Source: Picosynechococcus sp. PCC 7002
Lineage (GTDB): Bacteria; Cyanobacteriota; Cyanobacteriia; Cyanobacteriales; MRBY01
Reading direction: 5' to 3'
DNA length: 64,000 nucleotides
NCBI RefSeq assembly: GCF_963860125.1
Contig: NZ_CAWLFA010000001.1
Span: forward strand, 2,944,048 to 3,008,047
The position numbers and the translations under genes are program-made. This document shows positions 45,539 through 54,727 of this stretch, in pieces. Every line of letters begins with the position of its first letter. The stretch's first letter is position 1. The notes under the pieces are model-generated. The model worked only from the letters and a program-made list of their open reading frames with translations. It was not told the DNA's origin and ran no database searches.

Positions 45539-46651
45539 TTAGCGGGGGAGGACAAATCCCTTGCGCGCCAGTTGACTCCGTAGGGCTTGGATCATCACGT
45601 AGTCGAGGGTGTCTTTGGCGTCTTCATCGGTGGGCAAACTGCTGAGATAGGCTTCCCGTTGGGCCGTCAGGTCACGAATTTGGGCCTGAATTTGTTCGCG
45701 TTCTGCTTGGGTATTGGCGATGTAGGCTTCTTGTTCTGCCAGACTAAGACCCTGCAATTCCTCTGGGAGGGCCGTTTCTGCGAGGGTTTCAAGGCTTACT
45801 TCTGCTTCGGCGATCGCATCGACAAGATCCCAAGAACTATTGCGGTAGTAGGCAGAGCTTTTTGAGATTCCCCGCGTCACAATGGCGGCCCCAGCGTTCG
45901 CATCCTGTACCAATTGTCGCTCTAAGCCCTGCTCACCCAGGCTGCCGTAGGGCAGATAAGTTTGGTTTAGTTCATCGTTTAGGCGACGAATTTCAGCGTC
46001 ATAGGGAGAGGGTTGAATCACCACAGCGCGATTTTGGTCGATGTTAAAGTTGGCCCCATCCCCTAATTCGGCCCCAGCAGCCCACAGATCCCGCTCGCGA
46101 CTTTCGGCATTGCCGCAGTAGATCGTATTGACCAGCACATCTTGATTTTTGGCGAGATTCACCGCCTCGGCCCAGTTCACACTCCCTTGATCAAAGGGTT
46201 CATTCCCCGCAATAAAAATTGTCCGAAAGTCTTCGGGGTCGCTATCCCAATTGAGTTGGTTAATGGCATCTTGGATCACCCAGCCGCTATATTCCTGGCC
46301 GCCATTGGTGCGGATCGTAAATAATGCCTCTGAGACTCCATCCAGTTCCGTCGTGAAATCTGTCAGTTGACGGTTAAAGCCTTCGTCGGGGGGTAAAGAA
46401 TCATTGCCATAGTGGTACAGGGCCACCTCTAGGTCGGGGATCTCGCCATCTTTGCGCACATCTGTTAGGGCATTGACCACCGTCCACAACTGGCGTCGGG
46501 TCTGGTCAATGAGGCCATCCATACTATTGCTAGAATCCAGCAAAATCGCAATTTGGATCGTGGGTTTTTCTGCCGCCCAAACTCCCCCGGTGATCATGGT
46601 TAGGCTAGTGGCGATCGCCCCTACCGATAACGTTCGTTTGAATTGAAACAT
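45539..46651 (-). CDS. Exported von Willebrand A-domain protein
   Basis: From ATG 46651 (MFQFKRTLSVG) a signal peptide ends near VWAAE (residue 25). A vWA domain follows with MIDAS motif AILLDSSNSMDG, then RTIFIAGNEPFDQG. The last 110 residues form a long charged helix (LAEQEAYIANTQAEREQIQA, then QIRDLTAQREAYL) that may be a coiled coil. A purine stretch GAGGGGAG lies nine bases before this ATG, favouring it over the ATG at 46660 or 46735. Probably periplasmic; the ligand is unknown. Confidence 0.78.
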   Translation of the reverse strand: MFQFKRTLSVGAIATSLTMITGGVWAAEKPTIQIAILLDSSNSMDGLIDQTRRQLWTVVNALTDVRKDGEIPDLEVALYHYGNDSLPPDEGFNRQLTDFTTELDGVSEALFTIRTNGGQEYSGWVIQDAINQLNWDSDPEDFRTIFIAGNEPFDQGSVNWAEAVNLAKNQDVLVNTIYCGNAESRERDLWAAGAELGDGANFNIDQNRAVVIQPSPYDAEIRRLNDELNQTYLPYGSLGEQGLERQLVQDANAGAAIVTRGISKSSAYYRNSSWDLVDAIAEAEVSLETLAETALPEELQGLSLAEQEAYIANTQAEREQIQAQIRDLTAQREAYLSSLPTDEDAKDTLDYVMIQALRSQLARKGFVLPR

Positions 46652-46835
46652 CTTTACCATCTCCCCTCGAATGTCATAGAAAACGTTTATTTTTCCCTGA
46701 CGTAAAAATCCCTCCTTTTGTTCAATGTCACCCACTAATGGGAGCGAACCGTAATTGTGTCAGTATTTAACCTCTCCTCCTTGGCTTTTTTCCTTGGGTA
46801 ATATCAATTTAGCCAAAAACCTTGGACTTTTGAGA

Positions 46836-46890
46836 GACTCCCCTCCAGGGGAGAATACCCTCTGGCCACTTCCCTCTAGGGAGAATGGTC
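46836..46890. repeat. Dispersed palindromic repeat, copy 2 (short form)
   Basis: Contains CCCCTCCAGGGG and CCCTCTAGGG arms with the shared linker AGAATACCCTC, but lacks the GGCC-N4-GGCC centre seen in other copies. It lies just before the DUF433 gene. Confidence 0.65.
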
Positions 46891-46897
46891 TAGGGGA

Positions 46898-47194
46898 TTG
46901 GCTAAAATAACAATGGATAAGTCCTATCGCCCTCGTCGAGTCAGGTCACAAATGCTACAGGCACTTAATCGAATTACTTTTGATCCAAATATCATGGGTG
47001 GTAAAGCTTGCATCCGGGGAATGCGCATACCGGTTTCCCTGATTCTAAACCTGTTAGCAAATGGCAAAAGTTCAGCCGAGATTATTGATGATTATCCTTA
47101 CCTAGAACCAGAAGATATTCAGCAGGTGATGCTCTATGCGGCCTGGCTAAGTGAGGACAAAATTATTCCTCTGAGGCAATCCAAGGCCTCATGA
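46898..47194 (+). CDS. DUF433 antitoxin
   Basis: A 98-residue protein with the DUF433 core RITFDPNIMGGKACIRGMRI, then PVSLILNLL and YPYLEPEDIQQVMLYAAW, a helix-turn-helix-like antitoxin fold. It overlaps the following PIN-like toxin gene by four bases (ATGA), the usual layout of DUF433/DUF5615 (VapBC-like) pairs, and presumably binds both toxin and operator. A start at MDKSYR (46913) is possible. Confidence 0.85.
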   Translation: MAKITMDKSYRPRRVRSQMLQALNRITFDPNIMGGKACIRGMRIPVSLILNLLANGKSSAEIIDDYPYLEPEDIQQVMLYAAWLSEDKIIPLRQSKAS

Positions 47195-47560
47195 AATTTT
47201 TGGCAGACATGGGAATTTCGCCCAAGACAGTGCGCTGGCTACGCAACCAAGGCCATGATGCCATTCATCTCCTAGAGCAAGGTTTAGAAAAGCTTACCGA
47301 TGCACAAATTTTAGAAAAAGCCCGTCAGGAAAATCGCATTATCTTGACCGTTGATCTCGACTTTGGGACTTTATTAGCACTGTCAAAGGCGAAGCTGCCG
47401 AGTGTCGTCATTTTTCGCTTAGGGAACGCCAGCCGTGAGGTCATTGAAAACCGTTTAGCATTCGTTTTAGAACTTAGAACAATGTTCCACAGAATTGCGA
47501 CAAGGAGTTGCCATATCAGTTGATGATGAAAAAGTTCGGCTTCGTTCTTTACCCATGTAG
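47191..47560 (+). pseudogene. DUF5615 PIN-like toxin, frameshifted near its C-terminus
   Basis: The gene starts in the antitoxin stop (ATGA) and reads MKFLADMGISPKTVRWLRNQ, IILTVDLDFGTLLALSKAKL and VVIFRLGNASREVIENRL, the acidic PIN-like core. After FVLE the frame runs into HRIATRSCHIS and stops at 47523. A direct repeat TTAGAAC-TTAGAAC lies at 47467-47480. Removing one copy restores VLEQCSTELRQGVAISVDDE and KVRLRSLPM with a stop at 47558-47560, the normal family ending. The catalytic acidic residues are upstream of the lesion, so the toxin may be weak rather than dead. Confidence 0.85.
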
Positions 47561-47570
47561 ACTACTCTAG

Positions 47571-47690
47571 GGGCACCCCTCTAATTCCCCTATGAGGACT
47601 ATGAGGAGAGAATACCCTCCAGCCTGCGGCCACCTCCCTACAGGGAGAAGACACCCTCCGGCCTTTCGGCCACCTCCCTCTAGGGAGGAT
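47571..47690. repeat. Dispersed palindromic repeat, two units (copy 3)
   Basis: Unit A (47571-47649) and unit B (47650-47690) share CCCTCCGGCC/CCTCCAGCC, CGGCCACCTCCCT and a GGGAG ending. Unit B, with ACCCTCCGGCCTTTCGGCC and CCTCCCTCTAGGGAGG, is close to copy 1. No T-run follows, so termination is less certain here. It lies before the GH116 gene. Confidence 0.7.
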
Positions 47691-47756
47691 AGTTCGGGGA
47701 GGGAATAAAGGCGATAGACTGAAAGCTGTATTTAATCATGAGATCAGCCCGTCCCT

Positions 47757-50168
47757 ATGAGTCTGTTTGCGGAACCCCCTGTCATCCCCGATTGTGCCTG
47801 GAAACGTCCCCTTGGTTTGGGATGGGATCACCCCTACACCGTCCGCTATGGCAGTAATTTAGACGATGGCCCCTGGCATGGGATGCCCCTCGGTGGGTTT
47901 GGGGCGGGTTGCATCGGGCGATCACCCCGGGGAGATTTTAATCTGTGGCATTTAGATGCGGGGGAACACACCTTTCGCAATGCTGGTGCTTGTCAATTTA
48001 GTGTCTTTGAACAGCCGGAGGGAGAAGCAGCCCAAGCCTACGCGATGAGTACCGTCGCCCCAGAGGATGGCACCTTGGACAGTTGGCAATGGTATCCCGC
48101 CAAAAAAGGTACCTATGCGGCCCTATACCCGCGCAGTTGGTACGAATATCAAGGGGCTTTCGCCGCAGAGCTGACCTGTGAGCAGTTTTCGCCGATTATT
48201 GCCCAGAATTACCAAGAAACCAGTTATCCCGTCGCTGTTTTTGAATGGACGGCCCACAATCCCACCGATAAGCCGATCACTGTCAGTATTATGATGACTT
48301 GGCAAAATATGGTGGGGTGGTTTACCAAGGCCCAAAAAACGCCGGAGGTGGTGCTGCGGGATGACGGCTCCCCGGTGTACGAATACCAATCCCGTTGGGG
48401 CGATAGCACTGGCAATTTAAACCAATGGGTGCAAGACCGCTACCGGGTGGGCTGCCTGCTGAATCGGGTGCGGCCCCATGCGGATCTCAGCGAAGGGGAA
48501 GGCCAACTGTGTTTTGCGACGGTGACGAATCCAACCCTGGAAGTCTTTTATCACAACCGTTGGAACCCGGTGGGGGATGGCCGCGATGTGTGGGATTATT
48601 TTGCCGGGAATGGCTCCCTGCCAGACATTGAAGATGAAACACCGGCTGCGCCTGGGGAACAAATTGCCGGGGCGATCGCCGTCCGTTTTACGCTCCGACC
48701 CGGCAAAACGAAGAAAATCCCCTTCTTTCTCGCCTGGGATTTGCCTGTGATGGAATTTGCGCCGGATATCACCTATTTTCGCCGCTACACAGACTTTTTT
48801 GGCCGGAGTGGGAATAATGTCTGGACAATGATCCGCACAGCGATGAAACATAGCGATCTCTGGAAAGAACGGATCGCGGCCTGGCAACAACCGATCCTGG
48901 GGCGGGATGATCTGCCGGATTGGCTAAAAATGGCCTTATTTAATGAGCTGTACCTCTTAACCCAGGGGGGCAGCCTCTGGACGGCGGCCACGGAAAATGA
49001 TCCCGTCGGTCAGTTTGGGGTTTTAGAATGCCTCGACTACTGCTGGTACGAAAGCCTCGATGTGCGGATGTATGGTTCTTTTGGTTTGACGATGCTCTGG
49101 CCACGACTGGATAAAGCGGTGCTAGAAGCCTTTGCCCGGGCAATTCCCACCAGTGACGATACCCAACGGATGATCGGCTACAACAAGACCATGGCCACCC
49201 GCAAAGTCGCCGGGGCAACGCCCCATGATCTGGGGGCACCGAACGAACATCCTTGGGAAGCCACCAATTACACCGCCTACCAGGATTGCAACCTCTGGAA
49301 AGATTTGGGGTCAGATTTTGTCCTGCAAGTGTACCGGGATTTTGTGATGACCGGGGCCGAGGATACGGAATTTCTCTGGAGCTGTTGGGGAAGCGTCCTC
49401 ACTGCCCTCGACTACCTGAAGACCTTTGACCTAGACGGCGATGGCATTCCCGAAAATGGAGGGGCACCGGATCAAACCTTTGATGACTGGAAACTGAAGG
49501 GGATCAGTGCCTACTGTGGGGGGCTGTGGATTGCGGCCCTCGAAGCGGCGATCGCCATGGCAAAAATCCTCCAACAAAGTCCCAGTCACTTTGAAGCACA
49601 CCAAAATCAAGTCTCCGCAGCAGAATTTGAGCAGGCGATCGCCACCTACCAAACCTGGCTCGACCAGGCCCGGCCCCTTTACCAAGACATCCTCTGGAAC
49701 GGCAGCTACTACACCCTGGATACGGGGAGTAATTCCCGCGTGGTGATGGCCGATCAACTATGCGGTCAATATTACACCCAACTACTCAGTCTTCCGGATG
49801 TGAACCCCGGCGATCGCACTGCCACAACCCTGGCTACCATTTACACTGCTTGTTTTGAAAAATTCCATGGCGGTCAATTTGGTGCAGCCAATGGCCTCAA
49901 CCCCGACGGCACCCCCGAAAAAGAAAATGACACCCACCCCCTCGAAGTGTGGACAGGGATTAACTTTGGCATTGCCGCCCTGATGATTCGTAATGGGATG
50001 CAAACCGAAGCTCTGCGGATGGTGGAAGCCGTAGTGGAACAGGTTTATGACAATGGGTTACAGTTCCGCACCCCCGAAGCGATTACAGCCAATGGTACTT
50101 TCCGCGCCTGTCACTACCTACGGGCCATGGGGATCTGGGCGATCTACGATGCCTTAGGGGCAATCTAA
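47757..50168 (+). CDS. GH116 glucosidase (GBA2-like non-lysosomal glucosylceramidase family)
   Basis: An 803-residue protein with the two GBA2 domains: an N-terminal beta-sandwich (MPLGGFGAGCIGRSPRGDFN) and a C-terminal (alpha/alpha)6 barrel with LDYCWYESLDVRMYGSF, whose Glu is the likely nucleophile, and FDLDGDGIPENGGAPDQTFD, whose second-to-last Asp is the likely acid/base. The family hydrolyses beta-glucosides, including glucosylceramide and beta-glucosides in bacteria. No signal peptide is seen. Its natural substrate in cyanobacteria is not settled. Confidence 0.88.
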   Translation: MSLFAEPPVIPDCAWKRPLGLGWDHPYTVRYGSNLDDGPWHGMPLGGFGAGCIGRSPRGDFNLWHLDAGEHTFRNAGACQFSVFEQPEGEAAQAYAMSTVAPEDGTLDSWQWYPAKKGTYAALYPRSWYEYQGAFAAELTCEQFSPIIAQNYQETSYPVAVFEWTAHNPTDKPITVSIMMTWQNMVGWFTKAQKTPEVVLRDDGSPVYEYQSRWGDSTGNLNQWVQDRYRVGCLLNRVRPHADLSEGEGQLCFATVTNPTLEVFYHNRWNPVGDGRDVWDYFAGNGSLPDIEDETPAAPGEQIAGAIAVRFTLRPGKTKKIPFFLAWDLPVMEFAPDITYFRRYTDFFGRSGNNVWTMIRTAMKHSDLWKERIAAWQQPILGRDDLPDWLKMALFNELYLLTQGGSLWTAATENDPVGQFGVLECLDYCWYESLDVRMYGSFGLTMLWPRLDKAVLEAFARAIPTSDDTQRMIGYNKTMATRKVAGATPHDLGAPNEHPWEATNYTAYQDCNLWKDLGSDFVLQVYRDFVMTGAEDTEFLWSCWGSVLTALDYLKTFDLDGDGIPENGGAPDQTFDDWKLKGISAYCGGLWIAALEAAIAMAKILQQSPSHFEAHQNQVSAAEFEQAIATYQTWLDQARPLYQDILWNGSYYTLDTGSNSRVVMADQLCGQYYTQLLSLPDVNPGDRTATTLATIYTACFEKFHGGQFGAANGLNPDGTPEKENDTHPLEVWTGINFGIAALMIRNGMQTEALRMVEAVVEQVYDNGLQFRTPEAITANGTFRACHYLRAMGIWAIYDALGAI

Positions 50169-50318
50169 CGCCTCAACTAGGGGCAAAAGGGAAGATCCTC
50201 ACCAAATTTGTCACCGTCCCCTGCTAGTTTTTACGAGCCAACAGGACAAAATAGGAATAGCGGGCAAAATTAGACTGCAATATTTTCCTCCCCCGGCCCG
50301 TGGAACTCCAGGCTGCTG

Positions 50319-51740
50319 ATGAAACGTTTTCCCTTTTCCCAAGCCCTGATTTATCTTGGTGCTGCCTCGGTCTGTACCCTAGGGATTGCTGTGATCTTGG
50401 GTTGGTATTTGCGCCTGCCAGAAATCATTCAGCTTCATCCTAGTTTTGTGCCGATGCAGTTTAATACGGCCCTGGGGTTTGTGTTGGTGGGTCTGGCTAT
50501 GTTTGCCTTGGGGCCGATGAAAAGAGTGGCGATCGCCCTGGCCGTTTTAATTGGTTTGTTGGGGGGGCTGACCTTGGCTGAATATATCTTTGGCCTAAAC
50601 CTCCCCCTAGATGAACTCTTTATGCGCCATTACATCGTCGTCGCGACCTCCCATCCAGGACGCATGGCCCCGAACACCGCCCTCTGTTTTTTCCTGAGCA
50701 GCATTGGGTTGTTTTTGATTACGCAGCCGCAACAAAAAAGAAATTTGCTGGGGGGAAGTTTTTTGGGGGCGTCGGTGATGGGATTGGGGACGGTGGCTTG
50801 TTTGGGCTATCTTGCGAATATTGAGACGACCTACGGTTGGGGGAAGCTGACGCAAATGGCGGTTCATACCTCCAGTGGTTTTATCGTGGTGGGTCTGATC
50901 GTCATTCTCCAGGCGCGGCAGTTGAGTTTACAAATTCACCGTCGGGTATCAAATTTTTTCTTTCCTCTGGCATTGTTATGGCTGGGACTAACTTTGACGA
51001 TCGCCCTGTGGCAGGCTTTTTTTTCCAAGAGATTGCTAGTGGCCGAGGACACCAGCCAGAGTTTATTTGAGCACCCGGTGGCCTGGGGAATCTTGATTTT
51101 AGGCAGTTCTTTGTCTTTGGTATTGGCGATCGCCGTGTGGTTTGCGATCCGTTTGCAGGCCCAGGTCGAAGCGTTAAAACAGGCCCAACAAGAAATTTTG
51201 ATGTTAAATCAGGAACTGGAGGAACTTTCCCACTTGGATGGGCTGACGGGCATTGCTAACCGCCGCATGTTTGATCTCACCCTAACAAAGGAGTGGCAGC
51301 GGGCAGTGCGATATCAGTATCCTTTAGCTCTGATGATGATCGACATTGATTTTTTTAAAAACTACAACGATCACTATGGGCACCAAAAAGGGGATAAATG
51401 TATTCAACAGGTTTCCTCTTGGGTAAATTTGATGGCCCGTCGTCCAACGGACTTGGCGGCCCGCTATGGAGGGGAAGAATTTGTGCTGCTATTGACCAAT
51501 GTCGATTTTGCGAGCGCGAAAAACATTGCCCAGGAACTGATCAAGGCGATCACCAAGGCGAAGATTCCCCACCCAAAGTCGCCGATCAGTGAATTTATTA
51601 CCATCAGCATCGGTCTCCACGTGGCCCAACCCCAACCCCAGGCGGATATGGGGCATTTCATTTTTCAGGCCGACAAAGCTTTATATCAAGCGAAACATGA
51701 AGGGCGCAATCGCATTGTGACATCGAGGGTTTCGGGGTAG
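50319..51740 (+). CDS. Membrane-bound diguanylate cyclase
   Basis: A 473-residue protein with about eight N-terminal membrane segments (residues 10-290), a short coiled coil, then a GGDEF domain with LDGLTGIANRRMFD, MIDIDFFKNYNDHYGHQKGD and the active-site motif RYGGEEF. It would make cyclic di-GMP from GTP at the membrane. No inhibitory RxxD site was confirmed. An IS element lies directly downstream. Confidence 0.88.
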   Translation: MKRFPFSQALIYLGAASVCTLGIAVILGWYLRLPEIIQLHPSFVPMQFNTALGFVLVGLAMFALGPMKRVAIALAVLIGLLGGLTLAEYIFGLNLPLDELFMRHYIVVATSHPGRMAPNTALCFFLSSIGLFLITQPQQKRNLLGGSFLGASVMGLGTVACLGYLANIETTYGWGKLTQMAVHTSSGFIVVGLIVILQARQLSLQIHRRVSNFFFPLALLWLGLTLTIALWQAFFSKRLLVAEDTSQSLFEHPVAWGILILGSSLSLVLAIAVWFAIRLQAQVEALKQAQQEILMLNQELEELSHLDGLTGIANRRMFDLTLTKEWQRAVRYQYPLALMMIDIDFFKNYNDHYGHQKGDKCIQQVSSWVNLMARRPTDLAARYGGEEFVLLLTNVDFASAKNIAQELIKAITKAKIPHPKSPISEFITISIGLHVAQPQPQADMGHFIFQADKALYQAKHEGRNRIVTSRVSG

Positions 51741-51744
51741 AACA

Positions 51745-51770
51745 TCACCCCTCTAGCTCCCCTCCAGGGG
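51745..51770. repeat. Dispersed palindromic repeat, copy 4, left part
   Basis: ACCCCTCTAGCTCCCC and CTCCAGGGG match the start of copy 1. The rest of the copy resumes at 53256 after the insertion sequence. CCTCCAGGGG at 51761-51770 is duplicated at 53256-53265. Confidence 0.85.
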
Positions 51771-53194
51771 CTACTGTGTACACACAAGTGTGGATTGAGC
51801 GAGCTTCCATCCATGGAAGATAGATTCAAACTGGTATAGCCCCCTCCACAAAGTTCGGATGCCAGGAGGAGACTGGGAGCGATACCCAGACCATCCTCCT
51901 AAACGGCCAATTAGCCAAGTTGCCCAAGACAACGAAGCTGAAGCATGAGGATTTTGCTGCTTTTGAGTTTTCCCCTGCAATGTCGGAGCTAGTTGCCTGA
52001 GACATTCCTGCTCTTCAGGACTAAATACCACCTGAGCAACAAGGCTGGAATCATCTCGACCCTCTAGAAGCTGCAACACCCTTAGGGCCACGGACAAAGC
52101 TAAAACTGTCAGTCGTTCAATGGCACTAACCGACTCTAACTGCGTGGATTCTAAATCCAATCCAGACCGCTTCAAAGTGCCAAAAAGTTGCTCAATTCGC
52201 CAGCGCCAACGATACCATTCAATCACTTGTAAAGCTTGCTCTAGACTGACGACCCGATGAGTTGTAAGCAATCGCCAATGAATGGGGTCTTGTCCTACGG
52301 GAGGATTGACTTCCTTTGCTTCTACGGCATACAGCTGTACCTTCTCGGGATAATCCTGAGCTTCCACTGTATCTGGCCGTTGAATCTGAACTGGAGTCAT
52401 CCGTACCGCTAACCAAGCTTCGCGGGCAGTACGTCCCAATCGAGAATCTGCCACTACCTGCACCGAATAAGTCCCTTCGCAGTGCTGTGCGCTTAAGTAT
52501 TCATACAGGGATTGCTGCTCATCCCAGAGGCGACGGTCCCGACAAGCTCTCACTAAAACATGGGTTTGGTCATTGGGAACTCGCACCCATTCTTGATATA
52601 TGTCATTTTCGCGGTCGCCCACATGGGTTACTTGTTTCACTCCCCCGTTTTTCAGACAGGGCTCAGATGCTTCGGCAGACAGTAGCCATTTGTAGGATTC
52701 TTTCTCTTCAATCGGTAGCTTTAGGTAACGTCGTTGATGCTTATTGGGACGAACTGCTTTTCGGCTCCATATTTGGATATTACTGAGACCTAGGGGAAAC
52801 CCTGTTTCGGCGTTCACGATTAAAGTCGGGTGAATAAAAAAGCCGACATCTTGGTTATTGCCTACCACTCCTAATCCTTCTGGGTTGATTCGTCCTACAT
52901 GGGCTTGTAGGTTAACCTCACTGCTATCACTAATGGCCAGGACGTGGAGTCCTCCCACTTGTTGTTGGCAGGCGTCAGACACGCTCTGTATCAACTCACA
53001 TAGGCTGACATTGTCGTTGTCAAGGAAACGATAGTACCCCACTTGTTCTGCTCGATTTCGGCTCAGGGCGCGGATATTTACTGATTGATGGTCTTGCATC
53101 GCTTCATACAATGCCGCCCCCTTTTTTCTAGGCGAGGGTCGCCAAAGGAGCTGCCGCTCATTTGTGTAGCGTGAATCAGGATTGGATTATCCAT
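51771..53194 (-). CDS. IS4-family transposase, with a frame change near its start
   Basis: The main frame (51771-53111) has the DDE residues in LAISDSSEVN and VTHVGDREND and the IS4 YREK signature in YRWRWRIEQLFGTLK. The usual N-terminal part is in another frame: ATG 53194 reads MDNPILIHATQMSGSSFGDP followed by RLEKRG, a typical start for these transposases, until an A6G5 run at 53117-53127 on the minus strand. Adding one base there would join it to AALYEAMQDHQSVNI in the main frame. Either a one-base loss has damaged it or the run is a slippage site for a fused product. Confidence 0.85.
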
Positions 53195-53255
53195 TGGAAT
53201 TTCCTGCCTCTCGACTCCTCCATTTTAGTTCACCCTACTTGTGTGTACACAGTAG
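51771..53255. mobile_element. IS4-family insertion sequence, 1485 bp
   Basis: Perfect 19-bp terminal inverted repeats, CTACTGTGTACACACAAGT at 51771-51789 and its reverse complement at 53237-53255. A 10-bp direct repeat CCTCCAGGGG flanks it (51761-51770, 53256-53265), fitting the IS4 family. It carries one transposase on the minus strand whose stop codon lies in the left repeat. It interrupts a dispersed palindromic repeat. Confidence 0.95.
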
Positions 53256-53307
53256 CCTCCAGGGGAGAACACCCTCCGGCCTAGCGGCCACCTTCCCTAG
53301 GGAAGGA
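53256..53307. repeat. Dispersed palindromic repeat, copy 4, right part
   Basis: Continues the copy begun at 51745: CCTCCAGGGG (target duplication), then ACCCTCCGGCC-TAG-CGGCC and CCTTCCCTAGGGAAGG. The IS entered in the first hairpin arm. Confidence 0.8.
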
Positions 53308-53308
53308 T

Positions 53309-54727
53309 CTATTTAGTGGGGGGATAGGCCATTTTGGTTTGGACTTCGGCAGCACGGCTAAACCAACGCACCAACATCCCCGCTAGGCGTTCGTGGTTGT
53401 GGCGGACATAGCCTGTGTCTGGGTCTTCGTCCATGATGTTGGCAATCACCACCCGTCGCCTCAGTCGCCCCACTTCTTCGCGGTCGAGAAATACAGGATG
53501 GGAACGTTCGAGGGCATATTTACGGAGGGCCGCTTCCGACGGCGATCGCTGGTGGACAAGGACAGCATCAAAGAGTTTTTTGCCACAGGCGCGGTCAATG
53601 GCCTTGATGTGGTCAGCGACGGTATAACCATCGGTTTCCCCCGGTTGGGTCATGATATTGCAGACATAAATCCGGGGGGCACCACTACGGGCGATCGCCT
53701 CACGAATTTCCGGGACTAACAAATTGGGGATCACGCTTGTATAGAGGCTCCCCGGCCCCATGATAATAAAGTCGGCTTCTTCAATGGCCTTGACTGCTGC
53801 GGGGAGGGCTGGCGGATTTTCGGGCCAACAACCCAACTCCATAATGTGTCCCCCAGCCTCTGGAATATTAGATTCTCCTTCTATAACTCGGCCATCGGCC
53901 ATCCTCGCCCAAAGCTTCACATCACTGAGGGTCGCTGGCAAAACCCGGCCCCGGATGGCTAAAACCTTGGAACTGGCCAGCACTGCCTGTTCGAGATCCC
54001 CGGTAATTTCGCTCATGGCCGTGAGAAATAAATTACCAAAACTATGGCCCACCAACCCATCGCCAGCCTTAAAACGATATTGAAATAATTCCGTGAGGAG
54101 TCTTTCTTCGTCCGCAAAGGCTGCGAGACAGTTGCGGATATCCCCCGGTGGCAGGACACCGATTTCCCGGCGCAGTCGCCCCGAAGAACCACCATCGTCG
54201 GCCACAGTCACCACGGCGGTAATGTTGCTGCTGTATTTTTTGAGGCCCCGCAACAGGGTAGAGAGGCCCGTTCCCCCACCAATGGCGACAATTTTTGGCC
54301 CTTTATTTAAGCGCCGGTGGTTGTGGAGCATATCAACTAATTCTTCGTCCCCATCGGGATTTAGTACCGTGGTAATCGCCCCAAAGGTACGATTTTGGCC
54401 CCAGAAGATCAGGCTTAGACCAGCGGCGATCGCCACCGGCCCAGAAATATTACTCGGTACTACTGCCGTTAACCATTGCAGGAGTGCGCCCATCAAGGCC
54501 AACAGCCGGGAGACGGGGGTTAAATTGAGCCAAATCGCCAACCCCAACGCCGTAAATAGAACCCCCAAAGCACTCATCAAGAGCCATCGCTTGACCGAGA
54601 GGCCTGGCATCATCCATTTGAGCCAATGGTTGAGGCGATATTGTGGGTGATTTTTAGTGACTGCCATTGGTCGTGGATAAGCCCGGAGGTTTTTGCGGAA
54701 AGGACGACGAAATGGGTTGATCAGCAT
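53309..54727 (-). CDS. YvcK-family (CofD-like) protein with N-terminal membrane segments
   Basis: A 472-residue protein. Two hydrophobic segments (about residues 45-75 and 95-115) precede the CofD/YvcK core: KIVAIGGGTGLSTLLRGLK, VVTVADDGGSSGRLRREIGV, PPGDIRNCLAAFAD, GHSFGNLFLTAMSEI and FIIMGPGSLYTSVIPNLLV. YvcK in Bacillus and mycobacteria binds UDP-sugars and controls carbon use and cell shape on gluconeogenic sources. The membrane lead is common in cyanobacterial forms. The start could also be ATG 54667 (MAVTKN). Confidence 0.88.
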   Translation of the reverse strand: MLINPFRRPFRKNLRAYPRPMAVTKNHPQYRLNHWLKWMMPGLSVKRWLLMSALGVLFTALGLAIWLNLTPVSRLLALMGALLQWLTAVVPSNISGPVAIAAGLSLIFWGQNRTFGAITTVLNPDGDEELVDMLHNHRRLNKGPKIVAIGGGTGLSTLLRGLKKYSSNITAVVTVADDGGSSGRLRREIGVLPPGDIRNCLAAFADEERLLTELFQYRFKAGDGLVGHSFGNLFLTAMSEITGDLEQAVLASSKVLAIRGRVLPATLSDVKLWARMADGRVIEGESNIPEAGGHIMELGCWPENPPALPAAVKAIEEADFIIMGPGSLYTSVIPNLLVPEIREAIARSGAPRIYVCNIMTQPGETDGYTVADHIKAIDRACGKKLFDAVLVHQRSPSEAALRKYALERSHPVFLDREEVGRLRRRVVIANIMDEDPDTGYVRHNHERLAGMLVRWFSRAAEVQTKMAYPPTK

